A DNA stretch of 64,000 nt, from the NCBI GenBank assembly GCA_036227345.1, contig CP109468.1, positions 1,054,001-1,118,000 on the forward strand, written 5' to 3'. The position numbers were made by a program, and so were the translations under genes. Below are positions 43,480-53,176 of this stretch, piece after piece; within the stretch, counting starts at the first letter, position 1, and each line of letters opens with the position of its first letter. Below the pieces are notes generated by a model, which was given only the letters and a program-made list of their open reading frames with translations, ran no database searches and was not told the DNA's origin. Origin of the DNA: Streptomyces sp. NBC_01463. GTDB taxonomy: Bacteria; Actinomycetota; Actinomycetes; Streptomycetales; Streptomycetaceae.

Positions 43480-46400
43480 ATGCCCCGCAGAGACCCCGCC
43501 GGCCGCAGACGCGGGCGGCTCGCCGCTCTCGTCCTGCTCCTGTTAACCGCACTCCTCGCCCCCGCCCCCGCCGCGTTCGCCGCGACGCCCGGGATGTACC
43601 CGCACGGAGTCGGGGCCGATCTCGGCCCCACCCCGAAGACCCTCGGTATCCGGCCGAGCGCCGGCGACGACCCCGCCGGGCTCCGCACCGGCGAACTCGA
43701 CGGCCGTACGTACTGGCGGACGGACGTGGCGAAGGGCACCGGCCATCTGGACCTCGCCCTCGACGCGGACTATCTGAAGGGCGTCGACGCCGACGGAGTG
43801 ACCGTCAGCGTCACCTACCGGGACACGGGCGCCGGCACCCTCGTGCTCGGCGGCGCCACCCCGCTGCGGCTCACCGGCAGCGACACCTGGAGGACCGGCA
43901 GCTTCGACGTGGCCACGGCCGATGCCGCCGTGCTGCGCCTGTCCGGAACGGACGGAGCGGAGGGCGGCGACGGCACCGCGCCGGCCGACATCACGGTCGC
44001 CGCCGTGCGCGTCGGCACCTCGGGCGCCTCCGTGACCCTCGGGGAGGCACCGCAGCCCTCGGGGATCACCCCGCGTGCGGGTGACGCCGGCAGCGGTCTC
44101 GTCACCGGGGTGGAGGCCGGCCGGGGCTACTGGGGCACCGACCGGAGCGCCCCGGCGCCGGGGCTGAACTTCTTCTACATGAACGTCTCCGACACCTTCC
44201 TCTACGACACCCGGGACAAGGTGCTCGTCAGCGTCGACTACTTCGACGCGGGCAACGGCACGTTCGGCCTGCACTACGACTCGCCGGGCAGCGCCACGAG
44301 CGACATGTTCAAGCCGTCGGAACTCTTCGCCTACGGGGACACGAAGACGTGGAAGACCCACACCTTCGCCCTCGACGACGCGATCATGACCAACCGCTCC
44401 AACGGCTCGGACTTCCGCATCACGACGGACGGCGGGGCCGCCGAACTGAAGGTCGCCGCGGTACGGATCACCGTCGTGCCGGCCGAACTGAAGCCGGCCG
44501 AGGGCCTGCAACTCCTCGTCGCCGACGCGCGGCGGGCCTGGACGGCGGCGCGCGAGGGCGGGCGAGACGGGCAGTACCCGCCGGGCGCGAAGGCCGCGCT
44601 GCTGGACTCGATCGCCGCCGCGCAGAAGGCCGTCGACACCGGCGGCACGACGGAGGCGGAGCTGAAGGCCGCCCTGGACGCGCTCGACACCTCGCTCCGG
44701 GACTTCCGGAAGTCCGCGGTGAACACCAACCTGGCCCGCGGCACGAAGGCCACCGCGAGCAGCGGCACGCCCGCGGCCGCGGTCGACGGGGACGCCTCGA
44801 CGGCGTGGACCAGCGGCGACGGCGGCACCGGCGAGTGGATCACGACGGACCTGGGCTCGGTGAAGTCCGTCAACGACGTCCGGATCCAGTGGGGTTCGAC
44901 CTTCGCCCAGGACTACACGGTGCAGGTGTCCCGCGACGGCCGGGACTTCACCACGGTGGGCCGCAACGGCGCCATCGCCACGAAGACGATCCGCACCCGC
45001 TTCGCGACCACGGCCGCACGCTATGTGCGGATCGCGGTCAAGGGGTACGCCCCGGGCGCCAGGAACATCACGATCGGCGAACTGGAGGTGCGCAAGGAGC
45101 GCACCGTACGGCCGAGGCCGCATGCGGTGAGGACGGACTTCCCGGTGGAGTCCCCGGTCGTCGCGGACTTCGACGCCCGCGACTACGGCGCCGACCCGAG
45201 CGGCCGCAAGGACTCCACCCACGCGATCCAGCAGGCCGTCTACGACTGCTACGACGCGGGCGGCGGCACGGTCTGGCTCCCCTCGGGGACGTACCGGGTG
45301 ACCGACACCGTCGAGGTGCACTCCTTCTGCACCGTGCGCGGTGACCGGCGCGATCCCGACCGCGGCAGCGGCGGGTACGGCACGGTGATCTCAGCCGACC
45401 TGCCCGCGGGTGCGGACGGACCGGTCCTGTTCCGGATCGGCGGCAGCGCGGGCGTCATGGGCGTCACCACCTACTACCCGCGCCAGAGTGCGGCCTCGCC
45501 GGTCGCGTACAACTCGACGTTCCAGATCCCCGGCGGTGCGTGGATCGGCAACGAGAACTACATGATGGCCACCGTCTCCGACGTCACGATGCTCAACTCG
45601 TACAAGGGCGTGGGGATCAGCACCATGCCCAACGACCAGGGCGTGGCGCCCTCCTCGGGCCAGGTCCACGAGTCGGCGACGCTCCGCAACATCAAGGGGA
45701 CCGTACTGTCCGAGGGCTTCCGTGCCTTCAACGGCGCGGACGTGGGCACCTGGGAGAACATCACCCTGGACAACGGTTACTGGGCGGACGCCCCGGCGGC
45801 CTACCACCCGCCGAAGCGGGCCGCGCTGGACACCTGGACCCGCGCGCACGGCACCGGATTCGTCCTCGGTGACCTGGAGTGGGACCAGTTCTACCGGATC
45901 AAGGCCGCCGACTACCGCACCGGGATCCACATCGTGGCCGGTCAGCGGGCCTCGTTCACCGGCAGCTTCGTGCAGAGCGAGATCCGCCGCACGGATGTCG
46001 CGCTGCTGGCGGACAGCTTCGACTCGCGCTGGGGCATGTCCTTCGCCTCCAGCGTCCTGGAGGGCAGCGAGGCGGCCGTCCGGAACGGCTCCGAGGCGTA
46101 TGTGAAGCTCACCGACACCAAGGTGTCCGGAGCCGTCTCGGGCATCGTCCACCGCATGTCCGGCACGGTCCCGCGCTACGACCAGAAGCCGCTGCCCCGG
46201 CCCGCGCGGGCCGCGCTGTACGTCGCGGACCGGGCTCCGCGCGAGACCGGCATCATGCCGCGGCGGGACGCCACGGCCGCCGTCCAGCAGACCCTGGACC
46301 GGGCGGGCCGCGAGGGCGGCGGGACCGTCTACCTCCCGGCCGGCTGGTACCGCGTCGACGGCCACCTCCGGGTGCCCGCCGGGGTGGAGCTGCGCGGCGC

Positions 46401-47376
46401 GTCGCCCGTACCGAACCGCGATCTGGTCGGTGCGAGCGGCGGCACCGTCCTGATGGCGTACGAGGGCCGGGACACCGGCAGTCCCGACACGGCGACGGCG
46501 CTGATCACGCTGAACGGCAAGCGGGCGGGCGTCCGCGGCCTGCGGGTCCTGTACCCCGAGAACAACCCGGCGGCGGCGGACGGCCCGGTCCCCTATCCGT
46601 TCGCCGTGCGCGGCAACGGTCCGGGCACCTACGCCCTCGACCTCGGCCTGCCCAACGCCTGGAACGGCATCGACATGGCCGCGCACCGCAACGACGGATT
46701 CACCGTCCGCAAGCTGGCCGGCGCCGTCTTCAACCGGGCCATCACGGTCGGCCGCAGCGACGGCGGCCGGATCGAGGGGGTACTCAACAACGGGAACGCG
46801 GTCGCGCGGGTCGCCTACGCCCTGCCGGACTGGGTCCTGGAGTCGAACATCTTCCCCGATGTGATCGACGACCCGATGCGCAAGCAGTCGCAGATCGTGA
46901 CGGTCGACGGCGCCACCCGGCTGACGGTGCTCAACGCCTTCGCCTACGGCTTCCACCACGGTCTGGTCGTCCGCTCCGGTGAGGTGACCGCGTACAACCT
47001 GGGCACCGACAACCTCGGCACCGACGGCTTCACGGTCGAGGCGGACGGCGGAGACGTCACGGTGGTCAACCTCCTGCGCTACAACGGCGCCTCGGTCACC
47101 GGCCCGGCGCGTGCGTACAACATCATGGCGATCAACATGCTCCAGAACGGCCTGACCGCCGAGGCCGCACCGGCGGGACACGGCACCGTGACCCTCGTCG
47201 GCAACGAGACGGAGCCGGGCCGCTACGAACGGGGCTCCACGGTCACCGCCGAGGCGAAGCCGCTCCCCGGCCACCGATTCCTGAGCTGGACGGTGGACGG
47301 CGAGGTGATCTCCACCGGTCCCTCGCTGGAGATCACGGTCGACGCGGACAGGACGGTGACGGCCACCTTCGACTGA
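43480..47376 (+). CDS. Secreted multidomain beta-helix protein with discoidin domain (TTA codon 22)
   Basis: A 1298-residue exported protein. Signal peptide: residues 1-35 (RRRGRLAALVLLLLTALLA, cut after AFAA). Two beta-rich N-terminal domains (40-330) are followed by a helical spacer (340-412), an F5/8-type-C carbohydrate-binding domain (416-541: ATASSGTPAAAVDGDASTAW and later RYVRIAVKGYAPG), then a pectate-lyase/GH55-like right-handed beta-helix (from 557, FDARDYGADPSGRKDSTHAI) with a second copy from about 920 (DATAAVQQTLDRAG), and a C-terminal bacterial repeat domain (1229-1298). GH55 enzymes split beta-1,3-glucan, so it may attack fungal wall; pectin-type substrates are possible. Codon 22 (43543-43545) is TTA, inside the signal peptide. 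Confidence 0.82.
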   Translation: MPRRDPAGRRRGRLAALVLLLLTALLAPAPAAFAATPGMYPHGVGADLGPTPKTLGIRPSAGDDPAGLRTGELDGRTYWRTDVAKGTGHLDLALDADYLKGVDADGVTVSVTYRDTGAGTLVLGGATPLRLTGSDTWRTGSFDVATADAAVLRLSGTDGAEGGDGTAPADITVAAVRVGTSGASVTLGEAPQPSGITPRAGDAGSGLVTGVEAGRGYWGTDRSAPAPGLNFFYMNVSDTFLYDTRDKVLVSVDYFDAGNGTFGLHYDSPGSATSDMFKPSELFAYGDTKTWKTHTFALDDAIMTNRSNGSDFRITTDGGAAELKVAAVRITVVPAELKPAEGLQLLVADARRAWTAAREGGRDGQYPPGAKAALLDSIAAAQKAVDTGGTTEAELKAALDALDTSLRDFRKSAVNTNLARGTKATASSGTPAAAVDGDASTAWTSGDGGTGEWITTDLGSVKSVNDVRIQWGSTFAQDYTVQVSRDGRDFTTVGRNGAIATKTIRTRFATTAARYVRIAVKGYAPGARNITIGELEVRKERTVRPRPHAVRTDFPVESPVVADFDARDYGADPSGRKDSTHAIQQAVYDCYDAGGGTVWLPSGTYRVTDTVEVHSFCTVRGDRRDPDRGSGGYGTVISADLPAGADGPVLFRIGGSAGVMGVTTYYPRQSAASPVAYNSTFQIPGGAWIGNENYMMATVSDVTMLNSYKGVGISTMPNDQGVAPSSGQVHESATLRNIKGTVLSEGFRAFNGADVGTWENITLDNGYWADAPAAYHPPKRAALDTWTRAHGTGFVLGDLEWDQFYRIKAADYRTGIHIVAGQRASFTGSFVQSEIRRTDVALLADSFDSRWGMSFASSVLEGSEAAVRNGSEAYVKLTDTKVSGAVSGIVHRMSGTVPRYDQKPLPRPARAALYVADRAPRETGIMPRRDATAAVQQTLDRAGREGGGTVYLPAGWYRVDGHLRVPAGVELRGASPVPNRDLVGASGGTVLMAYEGRDTGSPDTATALITLNGKRAGVRGLRVLYPENNPAAADGPVPYPFAVRGNGPGTYALDLGLPNAWNGIDMAAHRNDGFTVRKLAGAVFNRAITVGRSDGGRIEGVLNNGNAVARVAYALPDWVLESNIFPDVIDDPMRKQSQIVTVDGATRLTVLNAFAYGFHHGLVVRSGEVTAYNLGTDNLGTDGFTVEADGGDVTVVNLLRYNGASVTGPARAYNIMAINMLQNGLTAEAAPAGHGTVTLVGNETEPGRYERGSTVTAEAKPLPGHRFLSWTVDGEVISTGPSLEITVDADRTVTATFD

Positions 47377-47394
47377 CCTGCCGGCTCCCTCCCC

Positions 47395-47434
47395 CGGCCA
47401 CGCCGGCTCCCGCGCCAGGGAGCCGGCGTGGCCG
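47395..47434 (+). terminator. Terminator of the transporter/beta-helix operon
   Basis: 17-base perfect arms at 47395-47411 and 47418-47434 around GCGCCA. No T-run. It lies 18 bases behind the stop of the beta-helix gene. Confidence 0.75.
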
Positions 47435-47529
47435 CGCGCACGCTGCGAGGCGCACCGGGACTCCTCACCCGATGTGGCGCCCGGCCCGCGTGTGCGGCGG
47501 CGAGGAGCGGGCACCTGGCCGATATTGAA

Positions 47530-47551
47530 GGCACTGCGTCCACGCAGTGCC
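47530..47551. promoter_or_regulatory. 22-base palindrome upstream of the MFS gene, operator candidate
   Basis: GGCACTGCGT (47530-47539) and ACGCAGTGCC (47542-47551) are perfect reverse complements around CC. GATATT just before it could be a -10 box, which would place the palindrome over the transcription start. No regulator gene is adjacent. Confidence 0.5.
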
Positions 47552-47580
47552 CGCTCCGCACGGACGAGGAGACAACCGCT

Positions 47581-49077
47581 GTGACAATCCCCGCAGCGCC
47601 GGGCGACTCCGGAACCGGTGTCGTCACGACGGCCCTACCGGCGCGACTGGACCGTCTGCCGTGGTCACGCTGGCACTGGATGATCGTCATCGGCCTCGGG
47701 ACGGTGTGGATCCTCGACGGGCTGGAAGTGACGACGGTCGGCAACATCGCGGGCCGGCTTTCGGAGGAGGGATCGGGGCTGGACATCACGTCCGCCCAGG
47801 TCACCGGACTGGCCGCGGCCCTCTACGTGGCGGGGGCCTGCGCGGGTGCGCTCTTCTTCGGATGGCTCACCGACCGGTTCGGCCGCAAGAAGCTGTTCAT
47901 GGTGACCCTCGCGGTCTACCTGGCGGCGACGGCGATGACCGCACTGTCCTTCAGCGCGTGGTGGTTCTTCCTCTTCCGCTTCCTCACCGGTTTCGGCATC
48001 GGCGGGGAGTACGCGGCCATCAACTCGGCGATCGACGAACTGATCCCCTCGAAGTACCGGGGCCGGGTCGACCTCATCATCAACGGCAGCTACTGGCTGG
48101 GCGCCATCGGCGGGGCGCTGCTGTCGATCGTCATGCTGAACACGGACTACTTCCCCAAGGACCTGGGCTGGCGGCTCACCTTCGCCCTGGGTGTCGTCCT
48201 GGGCCTCGTGATCCTGCTCGTCCGGCGGCACGTACCGGAGAGTCCGCGGTGGCAGCTCATCCACGGCCACCGCGAGGACGCCGACGAACTCGTCTCCTCC
48301 GTCGAGCGGGAGATCGAGGACGAGAGTCACGAGAAGCTGCCGCCGCCGGCCGGTGAGATCACGGTCCACGAGCGCAAGAGCATCGGCTTCGGGCTCATCG
48401 CGAAGACCGTGTTCCGCAGCTATCCCAAACGTGCGGTGCTCGGGCTGTCCCTCTTCATCGGGCAGGCGTTCCTCTACAACGCGATCACGTTCGGCTTCGG
48501 CGCGATCCTCACCAAGTTCTTCGACGTCGAGAGCGGTCGGACCGGCTACTACTTCGCGGTGATCGCGGCCGGCAACTTCGTCGGACCACTCGTACTCGGC
48601 AAACTGTTCGACACGATCGGGCGGCGCATCATGATCGCGGCCACGTACATCGTTCCGGGCATCCTGCTGTTCGTCACGGCCTGGCTCTTCGACCGGGGCT
48701 CCCTCGACGCCAACAGCCTGACCGCCTGCTGGTGCGTGGTGCTGTTCTTCGCATCCGCCGGGGCGAGCAGTGCCTATCTGACCGTCTCCGAGATCTTTCC
48801 CATGGAGACCAGGGCCATGGCCATCGCCTTCTTCTACGCGGTCGGCACGGCGGTCGGCGGCATCAGCGGCCCGCTCATCTTCGCCGACCTCACCGAGTCC
48901 GGCGTCGCCCGCGACACGGCACTCGCCTTCTGCATCGGTGCCGCGCTGATGTGCGCGGCCGGCATCGTCGCCGCCTTCCTCGCGGTCGACGCCGAGCAGC
49001 GCTCCCTGGAGGACATCGCGCGACCGCTCTCCCAGACGGAGAAGGCCGGCGGCCGGGGCGACGACGCGGGCCGGTAG
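47581..49077 (+). CDS. MFS transporter, sugar-porter-like
   Basis: A 498-residue major facilitator protein with 12 likely membrane segments. The signatures GWLTDRFGRKKLF (D-R-x-G-R-[RK]) near residue 98 and RRHVPESPRWQL (PESPRW) near residue 218 place it in the sugar-porter/metabolite:H+ symporter group, and LGKLFDTIGRR repeats the first motif in the second half. GTG 47581 is preceded by GAGGAG; longer in-frame starts would run through the palindrome. Cargo unknown, but sugars or aromatic acids are common for this group. Confidence 0.85.
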   Translation: MTIPAAPGDSGTGVVTTALPARLDRLPWSRWHWMIVIGLGTVWILDGLEVTTVGNIAGRLSEEGSGLDITSAQVTGLAAALYVAGACAGALFFGWLTDRFGRKKLFMVTLAVYLAATAMTALSFSAWWFFLFRFLTGFGIGGEYAAINSAIDELIPSKYRGRVDLIINGSYWLGAIGGALLSIVMLNTDYFPKDLGWRLTFALGVVLGLVILLVRRHVPESPRWQLIHGHREDADELVSSVEREIEDESHEKLPPPAGEITVHERKSIGFGLIAKTVFRSYPKRAVLGLSLFIGQAFLYNAITFGFGAILTKFFDVESGRTGYYFAVIAAGNFVGPLVLGKLFDTIGRRIMIAATYIVPGILLFVTAWLFDRGSLDANSLTACWCVVLFFASAGASSAYLTVSEIFPMETRAMAIAFFYAVGTAVGGISGPLIFADLTESGVARDTALAFCIGAALMCAAGIVAAFLAVDAEQRSLEDIARPLSQTEKAGGRGDDAGR

Positions 49078-49243
49078 CGGGAGTCACCCGAGCGCGCGGC
49101 CCGGTGTGCGCGCCCGGGGCGGCGGTGCCATGTTTCGGACGGGGCACTGCGGCAACCCGGGTGGTGGGCATCGGCCGCGTCGCTGTCCCCGGTGCGGGCC
49201 GGGTGCCCCGGAGAAGAGACCCGAGAACGAGAAGGAGAACGCC

Positions 49244-49570
49244 ATGCCGGCCGGATCCAGTCGCAAGCGTGAGCGTCAGTACGAACACGTGAAGGAGAGC
49301 GCCGAGAAGCGCGGCGAGCCGGAGAAGCGCGCGAAGGAGATCGCCGCCCGTACCGTCAACAAGGAACGGGCCCGCTCGGGTGAGTCGAAGACGGCGAGCA
49401 GGACATCCACACAGGACCCGAAGTCGGCGTCCCAGCGAGGCGGGGAGCGCTCGCACAAGGGCGCGCAGGGGCGTACCCGGGACCAGCTGTACGAAGAGGC
49501 CAGGAAGAAGAACATCGAGGGCCGCTCCACGATGAACAAGGAGCAGCTCCGCAAGGCGGTCAGCCGCTGA
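49244..49570 (+). CDS. Small basic Rho_N/SAP-like protein
   Basis: A 108-residue, very hydrophilic protein full of Lys, Arg, Glu and Ser, probably largely disordered over residues 1-75. The last 30 residues, RTRDQLYEEARKKNIEGRS and then MNKEQLRKAV, look like the Rho-termination-factor N-terminal (SAP-like) fold, which binds nucleic acid. Actinomycete homologues are often labelled plasmid stabilisation protein, a name with little basis. ATG 49244 has AAGGAGA upstream. Role unknown; nucleoid or stress related is a guess. Confidence 0.72.
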   Translation: MPAGSSRKRERQYEHVKESAEKRGEPEKRAKEIAARTVNKERARSGESKTASRTSTQDPKSASQRGGERSHKGAQGRTRDQLYEEARKKNIEGRSTMNKEQLRKAVSR

Positions 49571-49637
49571 TTCACCGAAACCGCCGGCCGCGTCGCGTCG
49601 CGGCCGTACCCCTGGCCGACAGGAAGGACGTCAGCGG

Positions 49638-50216
49638 ATGAGCGACCACGATGCGGCCGAGCGCAAGGTGCTGGCCATCGTCACCAACTACGGCGTCGAG
49701 CAGGACGAGCTCGTCGTCCCGCTCGACCACCTGCGCGGGTGGGGCGCCCAGGTCGATGTCGCGGCCGTGACGAGGGACTCGGTCGAGACCCTCGTCGGTG
49801 ACAAGGAGCCCGGCAGAACCCTGGAGCCCGACCTGACGCTGGACGAGGCCGATCCGGACGGTTACGACCTTCTGCTCGTACCGGGCGGGACGCTGAACGC
49901 CGACACACTCCGCACGCAGAGCTCCGCGTGCCGGATCGTGCGCGCGTTCTCCGCAGCGGGCCGCCCCGTCGCCGCGATCTGCCACGGGCCCTGGGTGCTG
50001 GTGGAGGCCGGCGTGATCCCGGGAAAGCGGCTCACGTCCTACGCCTCGCTGCAGACCGACATCCGCAACGCGGGCGGCGACTGGACGGATCAGCCGGTCG
50101 TCACGGACGAGTCCGGCGGCTGGAAGCTCATCACCTCACGGAACCCGGACGATCTGGAACCGTTCGTGCGGGAGATCGACGCGGCGCTCGCCGTCCCGGG
50201 CCTGTCCGGCCTCTGA
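49638..50216 (+). CDS. DJ-1/PfpI-family protein
   Basis: A 192-residue protein of the PfpI/YhbO group. AICHGPWVLVEAGV near residue 114 carries the nucleophile elbow Cys, VTNYGVEQDEL near residue 18 supplies the conserved Glu, and DLLLVPGGTLNADTLR is the usual strand-loop before it. Members act as glyoxalase III or protein and nucleotide deglycases, or chaperones, in stress. ATG 49638 follows AAGGA. A strong terminator shared with the convergent tRNA gene follows. Confidence 0.85.
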   Translation: MSDHDAAERKVLAIVTNYGVEQDELVVPLDHLRGWGAQVDVAAVTRDSVETLVGDKEPGRTLEPDLTLDEADPDGYDLLLVPGGTLNADTLRTQSSACRIVRAFSAAGRPVAAICHGPWVLVEAGVIPGKRLTSYASLQTDIRNAGGDWTDQPVVTDESGGWKLITSRNPDDLEPFVREIDAALAVPGLSGL

Positions 50217-50254
50217 TCCGCGTCCGGGGGCCCTCGCGCGCGTGCACGCAACGG

Positions 50255-50294
50255 CCGAGGGCCGGTATCGGATTTCTCCGATACCGGCCCTCGG
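50255..50294. terminator. Bidirectional terminator with 18-base perfect arms
   Basis: 50255-50272 and 50277-50294 are perfect reverse complements around TTTC. Ends the PfpI transcript and the minus-strand tRNA transcript. Confidence 0.82.
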
Positions 50295-50311
50295 TCCACG
50301 ACTGTCTCCAG

Positions 50312-50385
<74 letters not shown>

Positions 50386-50434
50386 CTGCCAGTCCCCCGG
50401 TCGTGCCGGGCGGCTGCGCAGGACAAACATTACC

Positions 50435-53068
50435 TCACTCCGTGGACCGGATCGACGCCCGCGCCTGCTGGGCGCGGGTCGCCAGGGACTCGGCGCCGCA
50501 GGCCGTGGCCAGCTTCTGTGCCCGGGCGAGCTCACGGGGCGACCGGGTGGCGATGCCGTAGTCGAGGAGGGCGAGGGCCAGCTCGTAGCCGGACGGTGAC
50601 GCCTCCAGGTGGCGGACGGCCTCACCGAGCAGGTGGGCCGCCTCCTCCGGGCGGGCGAAGAGGGCGACACAGCGCAGGGCCTCGCCGATCGCCGTATCCG
50701 TGCCGAAGCGCTCCGCGTGCACCCGGGCGGAGTTGGCGAGCTGGGCGGCGCGGCCCGGGTCGTCGTCGGCGAGGGCGCGGGCCAGGTCGCCCGCCCAGGG
50801 GCCCCAGATGCCGTTGAACCTGCCGCGTGGTTCGAGGGCGTGCCCGGCCGCCTCCAGCTCGGTGACGGCTTCCTTCGTACGGCCTTCGGCCAGCAGCAGG
50901 CGGCCGCGGACGCACGGTGCGTCGGGCAGGACCATGGCACTGGGATAGGGCAGACCGAAGTCGTACTGGTCGGCGACCTTGCGGGCCTCGGTGACCCGGC
51001 CGCGGGCCAGCAGGGTGTCGATGAGGAGGCAGGCGGCGTCCCAGTGGACGGGCAGTCCGCTGCCGACACGGTCGGCGAGGCGCAGTCCCTCGCGCAGGAA
51101 GCCCTCCGCCTCGGCCAGCCGGCCGCGACGGCGGTGGACCAGGCCGAGCAGGGTGTGGGCGAAGGCCAGGTGGGCGCCGCTCCAGCCGGAGATCTCGAAG
51201 GCGCGCACGGCCTCGCCGAAGAGTTCCTCGGCCCGGTCGAGCTGGTCGGTGAAGGCGTAGGTGATGCCGAGCAGGGTGGGGAGCTCGAAGCCCCATTCGG
51301 TGTCGGTCCAGCCCAGGCCGCGGGCGGGGTGGCCGTTGACCAGGGCGCGTTCGCACAGGTCCACGATCAGCTGGGAGTTCTCGCCGCGCAGCATGGCGTC
51401 GAAGGCGCGGAGCGTGAGGAGCGCCCGTTCGGCGTTGTCCCGGCCGGTGAGGTGGTCGGCGTTGGCGGCGAGCCGGCGGGAGCGGCCGGGCCCGTCCTCC
51501 TCGGTGGCCTGCATGCCCTCCCAGAGGAAGTGGGCGGCCTGCAGGCGCATCAGGCCCGGTCCCGGCGCCGTGCGCTCGGCCTCGGCCGCCAGTGCCAGGG
51601 CCGCTTCCTTCAGCTGGTTGTTGTGTGACAGAGCTGCGGCCAGCCGGAACGTGGCGTCGACCCGCAGTTCGTCGGCGAGGCCGGGCATGTCGAGTGCGGC
51701 CCGCAGGTGCTGCACGGTGGTGGGCGGGGAGCTGAGCAGGGTGGCGCAGCCCAGCTCGTACAGGAGGGTGGCGCGTACGTCGTGGCGCGGCGGTTCCTGG
51801 AGCGCCCGCTCCAGGCAGCGGCGGGCGGCTTCGGGGGCGCCGACCGCGAGGTGCTGGTTGGCGGCGGCCCGCAGCTGCTCGACGAGTTCCTGGTCGTCGT
51901 CCGGGTGGACTTCGAGCAGGTGCCGGGAGGCCGCCGCGGGTCCGAGGCCGGCCCGGGTGATCGCCCAGGCGGCTCTGCCGTGCATGGCGGTGCGGGTGGC
52001 GGGCGGAATGGAGCGGTACACGGCGGTGGCGATCAGCGGGTGCACGAACTCCAGCGGGTCGAAGCCGCTGACGATACGGGCCTCGCGCAGCCGGGCGGTG
52101 CAGTCCGCCGCCTCGGCGGGGCTCATTCCGGCCAGGGTAGCGGCGAGTTCCTGGGAGATGTCGGTACCGAGGACGGCGGCGGCCCAGGCGAACCGGTTGG
52201 CGTTGGTGCCGAGCCGTTCGAGCCGGGCGACGAGACCGCTGCCCCGGGCCGACGCGCCGAGTTCGCGGAGCAGTCCGGCGGACTCCTCCAGCGGGGCCAG
52301 TTCACGGTCCTGGACCTTCGCGACGAGCTCGACCGCCTCGTAGGGGTTGCCGCCGGTGACGGCCCACACCTCGCGGCAGAACGGGTCGTCGGCGTGGTCG
52401 CCGAGGGTGGCCCGGACCAGTTCGGACGTGGCGTCGGGGGTGAGTGCGCGCAGGGCGACACGGACCTGCGCCGGATGGCCGCCCGCGGCGGTGCGCTGGG
52501 CCTCGCGGGCCGCGAGCTCCTCCGGGCGGTGCGCCTGGACGACCAGGACCTTCAGTTCACCGAGCCGGGCGGTGAACGAGGCGAGCCAGGCGAGGGATTC
52601 GCCGTCCGCCCAGTGCGCGTCGTCGATGACGAGGAGCAGCGGACGGTGGCTCAGCCGGGAGGCGAGCCGGGAGACGACCCAGTCGAGGCCGTCGCGCACA
52701 CCCTGCGGGTCGGGCTGCGGGCCGGTGGGCTCGGAGAGTCCCAGGGCCGGTGCCGCGATCTCGTACCAGGCGCCGAACAGGGCCTTCACGTCGTCGGCGG
52801 GGAACTGGTCCAGCGCGGGCTGGAGCAGCTGGCGCACGACGTGGAACGGCACCGAGGTGACCGTCTCGCCGCCGCGGGCGGACCAGACGGTGCAGCGGTC
52901 GGCGGCCATGGCCTGGATCTCGGCCAGCAGCGCGGTCTTGCCGATGCCCGCCTCGCCGCTGAAGACCAGCAGCCCGCCGGCGGCCTGCGCGCCGCAGAGG
53001 GCGTCAACGGCCTGTGCGGCGGCGGCGAGTTCCGGTTCGCGTTCGTACAGCGGCCGGGACGGCTTCAT
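50435..53068 (-). CDS. Large AAA ATPase/TPR regulator-like protein without LuxR domain
   Basis: An 877-residue protein. At the N-terminus YEREPELAAAAQAVD opens an AAA_16-type ATPase: Walker A SGEAGIGKTALLAEI at about residues 37-51, Walker B LLLVIDDAHWAD near 146. From about residue 400 to the end it is helical repeat (TPR-like). This is the architecture of LuxR-type LAL/MalT regulators, which normally end in a LuxR HTH; here the protein ends RAQQARASIRSTE with no HTH, and the tRNA gene follows 50 bases on, leaving no room for a lost domain. It may work through a partner protein. ATG 53068 follows GGAGAG. Confidence 0.8.
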   Translation of the reverse strand: MKPSRPLYEREPELAAAAQAVDALCGAQAAGGLLVFSGEAGIGKTALLAEIQAMAADRCTVWSARGGETVTSVPFHVVRQLLQPALDQFPADDVKALFGAWYEIAAPALGLSEPTGPQPDPQGVRDGLDWVVSRLASRLSHRPLLLVIDDAHWADGESLAWLASFTARLGELKVLVVQAHRPEELAAREAQRTAAGGHPAQVRVALRALTPDATSELVRATLGDHADDPFCREVWAVTGGNPYEAVELVAKVQDRELAPLEESAGLLRELGASARGSGLVARLERLGTNANRFAWAAAVLGTDISQELAATLAGMSPAEAADCTARLREARIVSGFDPLEFVHPLIATAVYRSIPPATRTAMHGRAAWAITRAGLGPAAASRHLLEVHPDDDQELVEQLRAAANQHLAVGAPEAARRCLERALQEPPRHDVRATLLYELGCATLLSSPPTTVQHLRAALDMPGLADELRVDATFRLAAALSHNNQLKEAALALAAEAERTAPGPGLMRLQAAHFLWEGMQATEEDGPGRSRRLAANADHLTGRDNAERALLTLRAFDAMLRGENSQLIVDLCERALVNGHPARGLGWTDTEWGFELPTLLGITYAFTDQLDRAEELFGEAVRAFEISGWSGAHLAFAHTLLGLVHRRRGRLAEAEGFLREGLRLADRVGSGLPVHWDAACLLIDTLLARGRVTEARKVADQYDFGLPYPSAMVLPDAPCVRGRLLLAEGRTKEAVTELEAAGHALEPRGRFNGIWGPWAGDLARALADDDPGRAAQLANSARVHAERFGTDTAIGEALRCVALFARPEEAAHLLGEAVRHLEASPSGYELALALLDYGIATRSPRELARAQKLATACGAESLATRAQQARASIRSTE

Positions 53069-53176
53069 GCCTGCTCTCCCCAAAGTCGGATCGATGACAG
53101 TCGAGCCTAGTCGTGCGCGGGGGGCCACCGACAGGGGTTCAGGCAGTTCTCCGCAGGTACGAGGCACAATCGGGGG

